Source: Bacteroidales bacterium (GTDB lineage: Bacteria; Bacteroidota; Bacteroidia; Bacteroidales; UBA932). From it: a stretch of DNA of 64,000 bases. The first letter of the stretch is position 1. Every line of letters begins with the position of its first letter. The translations under genes were made by a program, and so were the position numbers. The notes under the pieces were generated by a model, which saw only the letters and a program-made list of their open reading frames with translations, was not told the DNA's origin and ran no database searches. The stretch lies in contig JAFXFS010000015.1 in the NCBI GenBank assembly GCA_017513445.1, positions 35,886 through 99,885 of the forward strand, given 5' to 3'. Below are positions 22,701 to 29,843 of this stretch, in pieces.

Positions 22701-22883
22701 TCCAAGAGAGATAAATCTCATAGCGATACCACCTTCAGATGGAACTTTGAAAATATCTCCATCATAAGAGAAATAAATCGTCTTTCCATCAGGAGATAGT
22801 GATGGTTGATAAGGGAAATAGAGTGAATCTGCATTGGCCACAAATGGCAATAGAAGCAGTAATAATGGAATAAATCGTTTCAT
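19737..22883 (-). CDS. Tricorn-type protease (S41 family)
   Basis: A protein of about 1048 residues starting at the ATG at 22883, which gives a clean signal peptide (MKRFIPLLLLLLPFVANADS). Two stretches of beta-propeller repeats fill residues 20-500 (SPDGK motifs). A Lys/Glu/Pro-rich linker (about 550-590) precedes a helical/C1 region, a PDZ domain (about 775-860), and the S41 core with RYNNGGN and the nucleophile segment NERSLSDAE. Tricorn homologues degrade peptides; here export to the periplasm is expected. Length and domain order are normal. Confidence 0.9.
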   Translation of the reverse strand: MKRFIPLLLLLLPFVANADSLYFPYQPSLSPDGKTIYFSYDGDIFKVPSEGGIAMRFISLGSTEIEPKVSPDGKWIAFSSDIQGNYDVYIVPTAGGDIKRLTWHEANDYVSEWSSDSKNIYFETNRANTRTTYKVSVDGGTPIRLFDNYFNTITNVVENPKSGEIYFNESGESYNFPTRKRYVGDHNPNIKSWNPATSEYKELTDYIGKDTWPMVDKEGNLYYVTDQFNQESNIAKYTPNGKAEQLTSFEHSLQYPSISYDGSAMVFLLEYQIHYLDLKSGQVSKPQIVIADNNVEVVRSFENEKPRTVAISPDGKKFAMSIRGLLYISDVKGKYQVRLNTPQNERVDEIVWAKDNKTLYYTRTNRGYTNIFKIKADGSTPESLVYSANCNIKNLTPSHKRDKIAFVEGNHSVLSLNTNNDSVEKVADAQFWSYSTYTLNFSPDDQYLAFEAMNLFEGEIYIYSFKDKTLRNLTNSACSEGSPIFSPDGKYLYMVANFYGTTYPRGGSEAQLYKLPLDRYNVTPFKSDIYDKLFADEKKDVPENKPEAKPSKKGKKEVETAPAKKEKSSVEVKIDFNDILRRAIPMDINARSLDIFKSKDKSYLLYSSRRGTYSLEISDPEAKPKEIKGISWGYFISSDNDLYFVGRDGISKVDLNSGKTTKIDIKVAVEKDVKKEFEQMFYEAWAAMDQNFYDVNFHGVDWAAKRDYYASFLPYVRSRTNLITIMADMLGELNSSHLGFRSSGKDLEAPLTKTYSMETGIIWDNDNPFVIDRVLTDSPANTVEANLQKGDILVAVNGERVDNQINRESYLSSAIKNPEVKLTFSRDGKEVDVKLHTTNYSEVKNWLYNEWEDTNRALVDKLGEGKIAYTHMRDMGAEELNEFLKDMHTRTIGKSAIILDLRYNNGGNVHNEVLEFLAQKRHFNWAYRDFPSNSHPNVTPGDMPIIALVNERSLSDAEVTSNGIQTLGLATIVGTETYRWIIFTSGTTLLDGSYLRLPAWGCYSLDGKDLESTGVKPNIYIKNTFEDRLKGRDPQLERAIEEALKQLN

Positions 22884-22989
22884 AAGAGTAGTTTCTGAAT
22901 AGTTTTCGTAAAAATAATAAAAAACATCGTTCAGTGAAAATGGCACTGTGTGATGGATTGATTAAAAGAGGTATTTATTAAATTTGTAG

Positions 22990-23165
22990 GCACGGTTTTC
23001 CGTCATTCCCGAACTTGTTTCGGGAATCTGTTTCCACCTGGCACGGTTTTCCGTCATTCCTGAGCTTGTCTCGGGAATCTGTCTCGGGAATCTATTTCCA
23101 CCTGGCACACCCAATCTTCGTCAGAGTGCATTCTAATGCACATTACCCGTTCCAGGTGGGTATCG
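22990..23165 (+). repeat. Composite hairpin-repeat locus 2
   Basis: Module A hairpin at about 23001, half unit CCACCTGGCACGGTTTTC at 23033, a second module A (partly duplicated GTCTCGGGAATCT), then one complete 76-bp-type unit from 23098 (CCACCTGG) to 23159 (CCAGGTGG). The same half-unit-to-module-A junction occurs in loci 1 and 4. Confidence 0.85.
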
Positions 23166-23196
23166 TTCCAAGGAACTTTTAAATATGTTGTATGAG

Positions 23197-23238
23197 ATAG
23201 GGCAGTCCTTCCTGGGGTGCCCTCTTCTTTTTTATAGG
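23197..23238 (+). terminator. hairpin with T run of unknown parent
   Basis: AGGGCA pairs with TGCCCT across a short loop, followed by TCTTCTTTTTT. No gene reads into it from the left on this strand. Confidence 0.5.
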
Positions 23239-23255
23239 ATTTATAATTTAATCCT

Positions 23256-23443
23256 TACATTTGTAGTGAATTAGAAAATATTGAATAGCGTTTTGCTATT
23301 GTGCTTGATACCGAAAAATGGCACTTTTCAACACCATCAGTACAATAGGCACGAAACGCCTACGCCTAGCGTGGGTTGTGCTTTTGTATGGTGTGGGTAT
23401 GCCAGTACCTCGGTGTCGCATAAGCATTGCCCACGCTTTTTTT
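23256..23443 (+). ncRNA. candidate structured small RNA gene
   Basis: TACATTTG at 23256-23263 fits the -7 box. The next 170 bases contain several possible stems: AATAGC/GCTATT at 23283-23299, CTATTGT with ACAATAG, and TAGGC/GCCTA at about 23346-23362. The block ends with a strong terminator-like helix, AGCGTGGG (23368-23375) with CCCACGCT (23430-23437) and seven T. The reading frame across it is poor. It could instead be the leader of the small peptide at 23468. I do not recognise the family. Confidence 0.5.
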
Positions 23444-23467
23444 ATTTAACTTTAAATATTTTACACT

Positions 23468-23596
23468 ATGGGAGCACTAGAAATTTTAGTTGTACTACTT
23501 GGTATTTGTGTAGTAGTACTCAATGTAATGTTGTTTTTCAAACTATGGGGAATGACTAATGATATTAAGGAGCTTAAGAACCATTTTTTAAAATAA
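23468..23596 (+). CDS. 42-residue single-pass membrane peptide
   Basis: MGALEILVVLLGICVVVLN opens a hydrophobic segment (residues 4-25), followed by a polar tail, KLWGMTNDIKELKNHFLK. The start lies just after the terminator-like hairpin. The tail motif GMTNDIKELK looks like a conserved small protein of Bacteroidetes mobile regions, from memory only. Function unknown. Confidence 0.55.
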   Translation: MGALEILVVLLGICVVVLNVMLFFKLWGMTNDIKELKNHFLK

Positions 23597-23601
23597 AAAT
23601 T

Positions 23602-23664
23602 ATGGGATTATTGTTTATATTATGGGGCATTTTCTTCTTCCTTGGAGAGTTTCAATGGTGGTAA
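23602..23664 (+). CDS. possible 20-residue membrane peptide
   Basis: An ATG five bases after the previous stop opens a frame of 20 residues that is hydrophobic almost throughout (MGLLFILWGIFFFLGEFQWW). The close spacing and membrane-helix composition make it plausible as a coupled small peptide, but a chance frame of this length cannot be excluded. Confidence 0.35.
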   Translation: MGLLFILWGIFFFLGEFQWW

Positions 23665-23696
23665 AAAGTAATAACTAAATAAATTATGTATCGCAT

Positions 23697-24227
23697 ATGA
23701 AGAAATATTAGTACATGTAGTAACTAGACTACTCACATTATATGGTTGTTCGTCAATAAAGCTAGTAGGAAACTACACGGATGGCAGTGTTTTTGGAGAA
23801 ACAGAACTTGCTGAAGAAGTTGTATGGACAAAAATCATAGATTATTTTGCCTTATCAGGTATGCCTATTACCACTATAGATAAAAGCAGTGGGATTATTG
23901 TTGCTAGTAACATTTCCTTTGTCAATAATTATTCAAGAGAAGACAGAGATGGTAAATTAATAAATCCAAGTGCGTATGTAGTTATTTCCACCGTTAGAGG
24001 AGGTTTTGGGAATATTCTTGAACCGGATGCTAAAATAAAGATGGGACATGATTGGAGATTGGATTGTTAGAATAAAGCCTAATAGCAAAGGTGGGACCTC
24101 TATTAATATAAACCTTCTTAATTTGAGGTGTTTTTATGGTAGTTCTGGGATATTGGGAACCTCAGCAAAGATACCTATTAAAAGTACTGGGGTATTTGAA
24201 AATAATATGCTACAATACCTAAAGTAA
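23697..24227 (+). pseudogene. lipoprotein pseudogene with two compensating frameshifts
   Basis: A start (ATGAAGAAATAT) lies in frame 0. The lipobox-like LLTLYGCSS and about 110 residues of good protein (KLVGNYTDGSVFGETEL onward to MGHDW) lie in another frame. From about 24055 the original frame resumes (DWIVRIKPNSKGGTSINI) and runs to TAA at 24227. Together these give a lipoprotein of about 175 residues that is broken near its signal peptide and again near residue 120. Sequencing error is possible. Family not recognised. Confidence 0.6.
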
Positions 24228-24570
24228 ATAAAAAAATCCCCTCCACAATGTATGTAGAGAGGATCCAAGTACACGGAAGACTATCTGTTTTCGAACCAGT
24301 TTATGGAAGACTTGGCTAAGATTTATAGGTTGATGAAGTATTTTCCTTCGTTTGATGATGTCCTGTAATCATATTGCCCTCTATGTCTCTCGCAGGTGTC
24401 GAATTGTTGATCCTCTGGAATGACTTCCGGAAGGTTGTGAGATTTATAGAGGATAATACCTGGGTTAAACCTTTGTTTGAGTAAATTATAGAGATGATAA
24501 ATTGGAATAATAGCTAAGGGGCCCTGTCCTAGATGCTATTTATCGAAATAGTTTCAATAATATTTGTAAA
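24228..24570. other. non-coding stretch, nothing recognised
   Basis: AT-rich sequence between the lipoprotein remnant and the toxin-antitoxin promoter. No reading frame, tRNA or strong hairpin was found. Confidence 0.5.
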
Positions 24571-24574
24571 TGCT

Positions 24575-24623
24575 TTTGCAAATATCATGATATTCACTAC
24601 CTTTGTAACGCGTTGTTATACAA
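24575..24623 (+). promoter_or_regulatory. promoter and possible operator of the Panacea module
   Basis: TTTG at 24575-24578, 19 bases, TACCTTTG at 24598-24605: a full consensus promoter. The palindrome TTGT-TAT-ACAA at 24613-24623 sits at the expected start of transcription, where a self-repressing antitoxin could bind (inference). Confidence 0.6.
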
Positions 24624-24703
24624 TGAGTAAACGCAATGTTGTTGTAAATTAGGGTTATAGTACTGATTTTGCAATACTTTGTTGTGTATTAAGTAAATTG
24701 ATT

Positions 24704-25255
24704 ATGAACAGATCATTCAAAAAGGATGTTGCCTTGCAGGCTATAATGTACATCTTATGTAAATTGGGCGGAAAGACTGATATGCATAAGTTGAGCAAGA
24801 TCTTGTATTTTGCAGATCAGCAACATTTGTCTCTTTATGGAAGAAGTATTACTGGTGATTGTTATATTGCAATGCAATACGGTCCAGTGCCTTCTAAGGT
24901 TGATGATATGTTTAAGGCTGTTCGTGGAGATAGTTTCTTTTCTGGTACTCCGTTGGCAGATAAGTTAGCTACGTATTTTAGATTTCTTAACAACTATATC
25001 ATTGAGAGTTTGCAGGATCCAGACCTTGATTATTTATCAGAAAGTGATATTGAGTGTTTGGATGCTTCAATAGAAAAATGTAAGGATTTGTCTTTTGGCC
25101 AGCTGACAGATTTGTCTCACAACATTGCTTGGAGCAACGCTCCAAAGAATGGACTGATATCAGTTCAGGATATCCTGAGAGAGGTAGGGGATGAAGAAGG
25201 ATACGTGAACTACATTACTGAGAAGATTTATACAGAGTCAAATTGCTTATCATAA
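24704..25255 (+). CDS. Panacea-domain (SocA/DUF4065-like) antitoxin
   Basis: A 183-residue protein from the ATG at 24704. The Panacea pattern is visible: HKLSKILYFADQQHLSLYG near residue 27, then GDCYIAMQYGPVPSKV near 50. Panacea (DUF4065) is known as an antitoxin domain that pairs with many unrelated toxins and neutralises them by direct binding. The gene is first in a two-gene operon: its stop shares one base with the start of the next gene (TAATG), the usual antitoxin-toxin layout. Confidence 0.85.
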   Translation: MNRSFKKDVALQAIMYILCKLGGKTDMHKLSKILYFADQQHLSLYGRSITGDCYIAMQYGPVPSKVDDMFKAVRGDSFFSGTPLADKLATYFRFLNNYIIESLQDPDLDYLSESDIECLDASIEKCKDLSFGQLTDLSHNIAWSNAPKNGLISVQDILREVGDEEGYVNYITEKIYTESNCLS

Positions 25256-25674
25256 TGGAACTTCCAGCAGTATTAGTGGATCATACTATAAGGAGGGGAC
25301 AGATTTTTCACTCCACTATGTTTGACGATATAGACCACGGAAAGTTTTTTGTCGTTGTGGGAGTTACTGATGAAGAGGTTGCTGGGTTCTTTTATATTAA
25401 CTCAAACATTAATTCAAATGTTATTACTAAGCAAGAACAGTATGCGATGCAATATCCAATTCTTGCACAAGATTATGGCTTTTTGAAATACGATTCGTAT
25501 ATAAATGCTACAAATATCATAACGAGAAGTAAGAAAGAACTGAGTGAGAGTATATCTGCTGGTAGAACGAGTTTAGTGGACTCATTAAAGAGTAAACATC
25601 TTAATGATTTGTTGGAGAAGGTTAGAAAATCGAAATTGTTTAGTAAAATCGAGAAAAGAAACTTTTTCTACTAG
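25255..25674 (+). CDS. putative toxin partner of the Panacea antitoxin
   Basis: A 139-residue protein starting at 25255. No family is recognised with confidence. Residues 13-50 (RRGQIFHS, then HGKFFVVVGV and GFFYINS) look like consecutive beta strands of an SH3-like barrel. The GQIF start and the YDSYINATNI segment near residue 79 vaguely recall MazF/PemK-type toxins. The C terminus is basic (KSKLFSKIEKRNFFY). Toxin function is inferred from the one-base overlap with the Panacea gene and shared promoter, not from a catalytic motif. Confidence 0.6.
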   Translation: MELPAVLVDHTIRRGQIFHSTMFDDIDHGKFFVVVGVTDEEVAGFFYINSNINSNVITKQEQYAMQYPILAQDYGFLKYDSYINATNIITRSKKELSESISAGRTSLVDSLKSKHLNDLLEKVRKSKLFSKIEKRNFFY

Positions 25675-25684
25675 TAATAGGTAT

Positions 25685-25716
25685 AGCGGTAGTCCTTGTC
25701 GGGTTACCGCTTTTTG
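25685..25716 (+). terminator. terminator of the Panacea operon
   Basis: AGCGGTA (25685-25691) pairs with TACCGCT (25705-25711), then five T. Confidence 0.8.
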
Positions 25717-25890
25717 TTTACATAGTATATATTCCATTTATTCTGTGTGTGAAGCATTATGAGAAAAAATCCTTGTGAATGCTTGAAGTTTAGTCGTTTC
25801 TATGGATATGGACTTCGTGGGACTATAAAATTTGTCGATGAATATCTATGGGCTCTGTAATTGGGGAAATTTAAAAAAAATAGTCAAATG

Positions 25891-25922
25891 TTTTGATTTT
25901 CAAAATACATTTTCTACATTTG
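25891..25922 (+). promoter_or_regulatory. promoter of the AIPR-like gene
   Basis: TTTTG at 25891-25895, exactly 19 bases, TACATTTG at 25915-25922. One of the cleanest promoters in the window; it lies about 180 bases before the start codon. Confidence 0.75.
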
Positions 25923-26101
25923 CAGTGCTACCGGATGGTAGCGGATGGTTGGATTTCCATCGAGCGGTTGGATAACTGCAAGGATGCTACAAACAGGAAT
26001 GGTGTAGGAACATACATATAGGATATTTGTATTCCATACTGTTGTAGTAGACTAATTAACAATCCGTTATTAGTTTATTTTTTTTATTTAAAACAAAAGT
26101 T
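25920..26101 (+). ncRNA. structured leader RNA of the AIPR-like gene
   Basis: The leader folds on paper into a junction closed by TGCAGT/ACTGCA (about 25921 and 25974). Inside are hairpin GCTACC-GGAT-GGTAGC and hairpin GATGG/CCATC. Two more stems follow: CTACA/TGTAG and GGAA-TACA/TGTA-TTCC. The rest to the start codon is A/T-rich. It does not match a riboswitch class I know. It could control the gene in cis or act as a separate RNA. Confidence 0.5.
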
Positions 26102-27421
26102 ATGGAACACATTATTTTCAAACTCGAACACACAAATCAGCCGCAGCACTCTCGCGAAGACGTTAAGATTAAGAAAATTATTTCTAGTATTTCGCCGGCT
26201 ACTCTCATTCGCTTGGTAAGATATGCTGATAACAGGATTAATCCTAGAACAGCAACTTCTAATCCGATTACTAAGGCTATATACGAAACCTTAGATAAAT
26301 CTCCTGAACTATTTTGGTATAAGACAAAAGGTATATTGATCGCTACTGAGAATTGCGAACTTTTGGATCGTAATCGCGTACGTATCTCTTTCAATAACCC
26401 TTCTTATGAAGGTATAATGGATGGTGGTCATAATACGTTCGCAATCGCTAGATTTATTGTTGATAAACTCTTTGGTGTTACTTTTAAGAAGTGGGATGAA
26501 TGTAAGAAGTATTGGGAAGAGCATTATGAAGAGATTGTAAATAAGTTCCAAGAGGTTGAACATACATCTCAATTCCGTTTCAGTATTCCTGTTGAGATTG
26601 TTTTCCCTGGTGATGATGAGGCTGCTCGTGAGGAGTACTACGCAACTATTGCTGATATATGCTCTGCGCGAAATAATAATATTCAGCTTAAAGAGACTGC
26701 CAAAGGAAATCAAGTTGGCTGTTATGATTATTTGAAAGAAAGGCTGAGTAAATATCCTATCATATGGAAAACAGGTGAGGCTGGAAAAATTCGTGCGGAA
26801 GATGTGATTGCTATGGCTAACGTCCCTTTGTACTTCTTGCAGGAGGAGGCACTTCTTCCGGAAGGTTTGAAGAAATTTAATAGAGTGAACCTCTATGCAT
26901 CCAAGGGCCAGTGTGTTACATTCTTTAATGAAGTGATTTCACATACCTCTATTTCGGTTGAGGAACATGGAAAGTATATCATTAAGAGTTCATTAATTAA
27001 GTCTGCTCTTGATATGACAGAAGATTTGATGAAGTTCTTTGACCTTCTCTATGTTAAATTTCCAGATTTATATAACTCTCATCAAGGTAGTTTTGGAAGA
27101 ATTACTGCTGTTAAGAACAGTAAAAAGAGTAAAGCACTTTTCGGCACAATAAGTGAGTCGATAGATTATACTTATCCTGATGGATATATCTATCCTCTAT
27201 TAGGAGGTGTGGTTGGATTAATGAAGTATGATGAAGTAACTGATACTTTGAAATGGACCATTAATCCAACATCCAAGGATTTTGAACTTAAAAATCTACC
27301 TCTTGTAAAATATGTTGGTTGGCTTAAAAAGGATCTTGATCCACAAAGGAATGGAAAGAATCAACTTATGTATATGGAAGCAGAAGAAGCCTATCAGGCA
27401 TATACTAAGAAAGCAAAATAG
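26102..27421 (+). CDS. AIPR-like (abortive infection-related) protein
   Basis: A 439-residue soluble protein. Residues 77-117 run GILIATENCELL, then RVRISFNNPSYEGI and MDGGHNTFAI (106-115), matching in layout the AIPR core in which a strand, an N-P segment and NGxQT precede a helix. Residues 183-200 (IADICSARNNNIQLKETAKG) fit the following AIPR helix with its asparagine-rich N-x-Q motif. The family is linked to phage resistance and has a ParB/sulfiredoxin-like fold related to DGQHR proteins. The motif here is GGHNT rather than NGQQT. The gene has its own promoter and terminator. Activity unknown. Confidence 0.6.
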   Translation: MEHIIFKLEHTNQPQHSREDVKIKKIISSISPATLIRLVRYADNRINPRTATSNPITKAIYETLDKSPELFWYKTKGILIATENCELLDRNRVRISFNNPSYEGIMDGGHNTFAIARFIVDKLFGVTFKKWDECKKYWEEHYEEIVNKFQEVEHTSQFRFSIPVEIVFPGDDEAAREEYYATIADICSARNNNIQLKETAKGNQVGCYDYLKERLSKYPIIWKTGEAGKIRAEDVIAMANVPLYFLQEEALLPEGLKKFNRVNLYASKGQCVTFFNEVISHTSISVEEHGKYIIKSSLIKSALDMTEDLMKFFDLLYVKFPDLYNSHQGSFGRITAVKNSKKSKALFGTISESIDYTYPDGYIYPLLGGVVGLMKYDEVTDTLKWTINPTSKDFELKNLPLVKYVGWLKKDLDPQRNGKNQLMYMEAEEAYQAYTKKAK

Positions 27422-27440
27422 TCTTATTTGATATAATGGA

Positions 27441-27476
27441 CGGCAGGGAACATTGATGCTCTCTGCCGTTTTTTTG
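27441..27476 (+). terminator. terminator after the AIPR-like gene
   Basis: CGGCAG (27441-27446) pairs with CTGCCG (27463-27468), then seven T. Confidence 0.85.
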
Positions 27477-27760
27477 TTATATAAGTAGAAATTTTAGGAT
27501 CTTTTGAGAGAAAGTTGAGGGAAATCCACACCTCGGAGAAGAGTACTAGTAATGCTTAATTCTAGCATTATGCCCTCCCTATCTGCTTGTTGGTGTTGAG
27601 GTTGCTTGCAGTAAGCGCCCTTATAAATACCCTCTGAAAAGTAGGCATGATAGCCTTACACCTGTTTGTTAAAATGATTTTCGTTGTGATCGGCAATTTT
27701 TTCATCTTTTACTCTACTTCCTTTTGTTACTTCCGTACTATTTATGAAAAACGTAAAAAT
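27477..27760. other. gap before the NUMOD3-like gene
   Basis: No supported gene. A small hairpin AATGC/GCATT at about 27551-27570 is the only clear structure. Confidence 0.4.
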
Positions 27761-27964
27761 ATGAAAAAGTACAAAAGACAGTATCGCCAACTGAGCGATG
27801 AAACTATTAACAAAATCAGCAACTCAACAAAGAATAAGCCCAAATCGGAAATTCATAAGAGGCGTATCCAGCAATCAATGCTTGATTATTGGCGTACGGT
27901 TAAGGATAGACCAGAAGATTTATCCATGGATGACTTCATAAATGGAAAAAACGATGACAGATAG
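27761..27964 (+). CDS. small NUMOD3-like DNA-binding protein
   Basis: A 67-residue basic protein from the ATG at 27761 (MKKYKRQYRQLSDETINKI); the frame extends further upstream but into low-complexity codons without family likeness. The pattern LSDETINKISNSTKNKPKSE, then HKRRIQQSM resembles NUMOD3, a modular DNA-binding motif of homing nucleases and of small proteins on Bacteroidetes mobile elements. No nuclease domain is attached. A strong hairpin covers its stop codon. Confidence 0.6.
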   Translation: MKKYKRQYRQLSDETINKISNSTKNKPKSEIHKRRIQQSMLDYWRTVKDRPEDLSMDDFINGKNDDR

Positions 27965-27977
27965 TCGCTGTCATCGT
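27951..27977 (+). other. 10-bp perfect hairpin over a stop codon
   Basis: ACGATGACAG (27951-27960) pairs with CTGTCATCGT (27968-27977) with a 7-base loop. It has no T run, so it may protect the mRNA end rather than terminate. Confidence 0.6.
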
Positions 27978-28073
27978 CTCATTAACAAAGTAGGGAAATG
28001 CTCACCGTAGTGAACACGCAGGAGGATTGCATCATCCCCTTCTGCCTTATCCAATAATAATAGATGTTTAACC

Positions 28074-28110
28074 TTTTAATCAATGTTTATCACATGTGAT
28101 ACGATTAAAA
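28074..28110. promoter_or_regulatory. nested palindrome upstream of the replication gene
   Basis: A perfect 14-base palindrome TATCACATGTGATA (28088-28101) lies between the arms TTTTAATC (28074-28081) and GATTAAAA (28103-28110). It sits 32 bases before the replication gene start: a candidate operator or origin element. Confidence 0.55.
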
Positions 28111-28141
28111 TTCGTTGTAACTATAAAAATATCTGAAAGAG

Positions 28142-29044
28142 ATGAAAATTCCTTTCAATATCCAGTATAATCGGCAAAAGAACAAAGAGAATGGGAGGTG
28201 TTTCCATTCTAAGTACTCCCCAGATATTCCATATAATGTGTATATCGCTACTAATAACCAGCATCAGACTCTAGAAATAGAGTTTTCTTCGAAAATCCTA
28301 AAAGAGAGGTATCCAGAACTGATTAGTCGTGATACGATTCGACAATGCCTCGAAAATCTGAATTCATTAGGTATCTGTACAATTGATGTTGAGGGAGTGT
28401 TGCATCATGGTTGGGTCATCCGTGCGGATATAACTAAGGATGTTGAATTAAAGTTGACAGATGAGGTCTTAAATGCACTTAATCAGAATGTCAGTAATTA
28501 CAGAAGATTCAAATGGGACCACTATGCTCATAAGGGTATCACCTTTACCAAGGATGTCATATATGGAAAAGAGCAACTCAAAGTCTACGATAAGTATAAG
28601 GAACTCTTAAAGCAGAGTCGTAAGTTTTTAGATACCTTGACTAATAGAAATCAAATCATGGATTACTTCTATGGTAAGACCAGATTTGAGATTACGCTTA
28701 AAGGCGAGGACCAGATAAAGGAGCGACTTGGGGTGGGTACTGGAATCTAGGAGTTTTTAAGTGCCTTGGATACTCCAATAAGGGACCAGTTTGATAGAAT
28801 CTTTGATGTGACTGCAAAGGTTTTGGATACCAGTCAATGTAACGGACATGATGACTGGGCAATGGCATATGTTCTGGATGTGTTTAAGGGTGACTTAAGG
28901 ATGATAGAGCAAATTATGCGTGTGGATGGCGTTTACGGTAGTCAAAATGGACTATCTAACCGTATGGATAAGTACAAATTCCTTAAATCGGTAGTCAGTA
29001 GGAAAGAGAACGAACTTATTAAGCAAGTTCGTAACCTTCTGTGA
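28142..29044 (+). pseudogene. phage/plasmid replication protein interrupted by an amber codon
   Basis: Two adjacent frames (28142-28750 and 28751-29044) are one reading frame broken by TAG at 28748-28750. Read through, it gives about 300 residues. The segment QLKVYDKYKEL followed by KTRFEITLKGEDQI resembles gene II/X-type rolling-circle replication proteins of Bacteroidetes mobile elements, where a K-x-YDK and RFE pair is conserved. Sequence quality is equal on both sides and no frame change is seen, so a single nonsense mutation (or suppression) is the simplest reading. Confidence 0.6.
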
Positions 29045-29078
29045 CAAAACCTCAACTGTGACAATCTAAGATATAAAA

Positions 29079-29112
29079 AAGGTGACACAGAGCAGAATTC
29101 TGGGCCACCTTA
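29079..29112. terminator. bidirectional terminator after the replication gene
   Basis: AAGGTG (29079-29084) pairs with CACCTT (29106-29111) around an inner CAGA/TCTG stem, with A and T runs outside. Confidence 0.7.
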
Positions 29113-29141
29113 AAATTTTATGTTAAATAGTCCTCGGTATA

Positions 29142-29843
29142 TTATTCTCTATTTTTGGAACATCGTTCTAGTAAGTCTTCGTACTGAACTATTAGCGAAT
29201 CTAACATTTCTTCAGTAATCTCTTTGTTCTGTATAGTGCTGCTGATTAGATTTATAGCCTTATTGATGTTCTCATCATCTGAATCATATGACGAAACTAT
29301 TTCCTTGAAGTTGGGGTCAATTAAGAATAACTTATCACATAATACGGAATTTCCTCCTCTGTTATTGCATCGATATGAATGTACAACTAGCCATCCAATC
29401 ATTTCTTCTCCATTCAATTCTTCGCATCTATTGGTAATAACCTTCCATGATTTCATCCATGCTATTTTTTCAGTGATAAGTAAGTATTGGTTGCTAATGT
29501 ATTCTTCCTTAGCCTTGTTATATTCACTCTTTGCGGTTGAACTCCAGCCATCACTCCAAATCTCCATAGTGCTTTTATTCCTCGCAGCTGCTTTTTCGTA
29601 TTCATCTGCCATAGTGTCGTGAGTTATGCTAGCTATGGCAGCCTCTATACACTTACTGTCTAAAAATGGAGTGTTATAGAGTGTGTCCACAGTTGTTTCA
29701 ACGACCTCGTAACTGTTGTAGTCGTGAAGGTGTTTGAACATATATTCATCAATAAGTTTATTTGCCTTATCCTCTTTGGATTGACATCCAGCTAATGTTA
29801 AACAAGAGAATAGAATCAATGAGAAATTAAATACTCTTTTCAT
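29142..29843 (-). CDS. uncharacterised lipoprotein
   Basis: A 233-residue protein with a lipoprotein signal (FSCLTLAGCQ, cysteine near residue 20) and a mostly helical, acidic body. The segment YNSYEVVETTVDTL near residue 42 resembles lipoproteins scattered through Bacteroidetes accessory regions. No domain of known function. It is the only reverse gene of the accessory region and is separate from its neighbours. Confidence 0.75.
   Translation of the reverse strand: MKRVFNFSLILFSCLTLAGCQSKEDKANKLIDEYMFKHLHDYNSYEVVETTVDTLYNTPFLDSKCIEAAIASITHDTMADEYEKAAARNKSTMEIWSDGWSSTAKSEYNKAKEEYISNQYLLITEKIAWMKSWKVITNRCEELNGEEMIGWLVVHSYRCNNRGGNSVLCDKLFLIDPNFKEIVSSYDSDDENINKAINLISSTIQNKEITEEMLDSLIVQYEDLLERCSKNRE

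Noticed and set aside
23281..23559. A 92-codon frame over the small RNA candidate
   Set aside because: It is rich in Cys, His and Ser with no family likeness and runs through the hairpins and terminator and into another frame of the 42-residue peptide gene.
28766..29044. A separate 92-residue gene
   Set aside because: It is in the same frame as the upstream gene with only a TAG between, so it is treated as the second part of one broken gene.
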